Shown: one piece after another, positions 4,461 to 5,083 of the stretch
How positions within the stretch are numbered: the first letter of the stretch is position 1
Layout of the letters: every line of letters starts with the position of its first letter
Origin: Deltaproteobacteria bacterium
Lineage (GTDB): Bacteria; Desulfobacterota; Desulfobacteria; Desulfobacterales; JAABPS01
DNA length: 5,083 nucleotides
Assembly: GCA_019309685.1 (NCBI GenBank)
Contig: JAFDFT010000277.1
Location: 1-5,083, forward strand
Reading direction: 5' to 3'
Translations under genes and position numbers: made by a program
Notes under the pieces: model-generated
Seen by the model: only the letters and a program-made list of their open reading frames with translations
Databases searched by the model: none
Told to the model about the DNA's origin: nothing

Positions 4461-5083
4461 ATGAAGATTACCGATGAAATATATCAGGTGGGCGGGAGTG
4501 GATTTTCCTCAGAAGATGCAGCAATCTATTTGATTGTTTTTGGAAAGCACGCTGCTCTTATTGACGCAGGCTGTGGTCTAAGTCTGGATAAAGTCATAAA
4601 CAATATTAAGGTATGCGGTATCAGTTCACGACAAATCGATTATCTTTTAATAACACATTGCCATTTTGATCACACCGGTGGAGCGGAGGCCATAAAAGAC
4701 GAATTCCAATGCCAAATTATCGCTCATAAACTTGATGCTAAATATCTTGAACAGGGAAATGATACGGTAACTGCTGCAAAATGGTATGGATCAAGCCTTA
4801 AGCCTTTTTCCGTTCACAGGAAATTAACCGGCTCCAGAGAAATTATTAATTTGGGCGGTAGAAATATTGAAGCCATCCATGCCCCGGGGCATTCTCCCGG
4901 ATCGGTGGTTTATTTGACCGAGTCTGAAGGGAAAAAAGTCCTCTTTGCACAGGATGTGCACGGCCCTCTTGATTCAAGCTTTCTGTCGAATAAGAAAGAC
5001 TACTTAAAATCCCTCAAACTGCTTCTGTCACTTGAAGCTGACATACTGTGCGAAGGACATTTTGGTATATACAAGGGTAAAAA
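4461..5083 (+). CDS. Metallo-beta-lactamase-fold hydrolase (glyoxalase II-like group), 3' end outside window
   Basis: The frame starts at ATG 4461 after a modest aaagg (4447-4451) and is open for 207 codons to the window edge. Metal ligands of the fold are visible in order: THCHFDH (residues 65-71, the HxHxDH motif), APGHSPGS (141-148, with H144), AQD (163-165, with bridging D165) and EGHFG (198-202, with H200). The N-terminal strands include ALIDAGCG (32-39), as expected. No signal peptide is seen, so the enzyme is probably cytoplasmic, with one or two metal ions (usually zinc) hydrolysing a thioester, lactone or phosphoester. The substrate cannot be told from sequence. The gene lies 39 bases after the lgt remnant and may once have been downstream of lgt in an operon. 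Nothing links it to the cytochrome cluster. Length so far fits the usual 200-300 residues of the family. Confidence 0.92.
   Translation, partial: MKITDEIYQVGGSGFSSEDAAIYLIVFGKHAALIDAGCGLSLDKVINNIKVCGISSRQIDYLLITHCHFDHTGGAEAIKDEFQCQIIAHKLDAKYLEQGNDTVTAAKWYGSSLKPFSVHRKLTGSREIINLGGRNIEAIHAPGHSPGSVVYLTESEGKKVLFAQDVHGPLDSSFLSNKKDYLKSLKLLLSLEADILCEGHFGIYKGK

Overview
The window looks like chromosomal DNA from an anaerobic or microaerophilic Gram-negative bacterium, most plausibly a Desulfobacterota (Desulfobacterales-like) sulfate reducer or relative. This rests on moderate GC by eye, exported cytochrome-like proteins, a Rieske/cytochrome b gene set, and palindromic intergenic repeats of a kind I associate with those genomes. 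The last point is from memory and was not searched.

Layout. Bases 1-280 hold the 3' part of a Rieske iron-sulfur protein gene. Bases 281-523 hold no gene but carry a long perfect palindrome and a degenerate direct copy of one of its arms. Bases 524-1405 encode an exported heme-binding protein of the ethylbenzene dehydrogenase gamma/cytochrome c-552-like (EB_dh) type. Twenty-four bases later, 1430-2512 encode a cytochrome b with a b6-like N-terminal half fused to a subunit-IV-like C-terminal half. Bases 2513-2832 hold no gene but are full of inverted repeats, including a 28-bp perfect inverted repeat shaped like a miniature transposable element. Bases 2833-3834 encode a second, full-length EB_dh protein. 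Bases 3835-4310 are mostly non-coding, with weak hairpins, a possible promoter and a repeat-like element. Bases 4311-4421 look like the 3' remnant of lgt (prolipoprotein diacylglyceryl transferase). A metallo-beta-lactamase-fold hydrolase gene starts at 4461 and runs off the end.

How the genes may work together. Rieske protein plus diheme cytochrome b is the core of a quinol-oxidising bc-type complex. No cytochrome c1 or f gene is visible. Two EB_dh proteins with a C-X3-C-H motif sit in the place where that electron-accepting cytochrome would be expected. My inference is a variant Rieske/cytochrome b complex that passes electrons from (mena)quinol to periplasmic EB_dh-type cytochromes. The Rieske protein lacks two residues that raise cluster potential in mitochondrial enzymes, which fits a low-potential quinol. 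The first EB_dh copy lacks an internal block of 36 residues that the second has, so the two copies probably differ in function or the first is degenerating.

The lgt remnant and the hydrolase gene appear unrelated to the redox cluster. They are separated from it by repeat-rich DNA that looks like a rearrangement zone.
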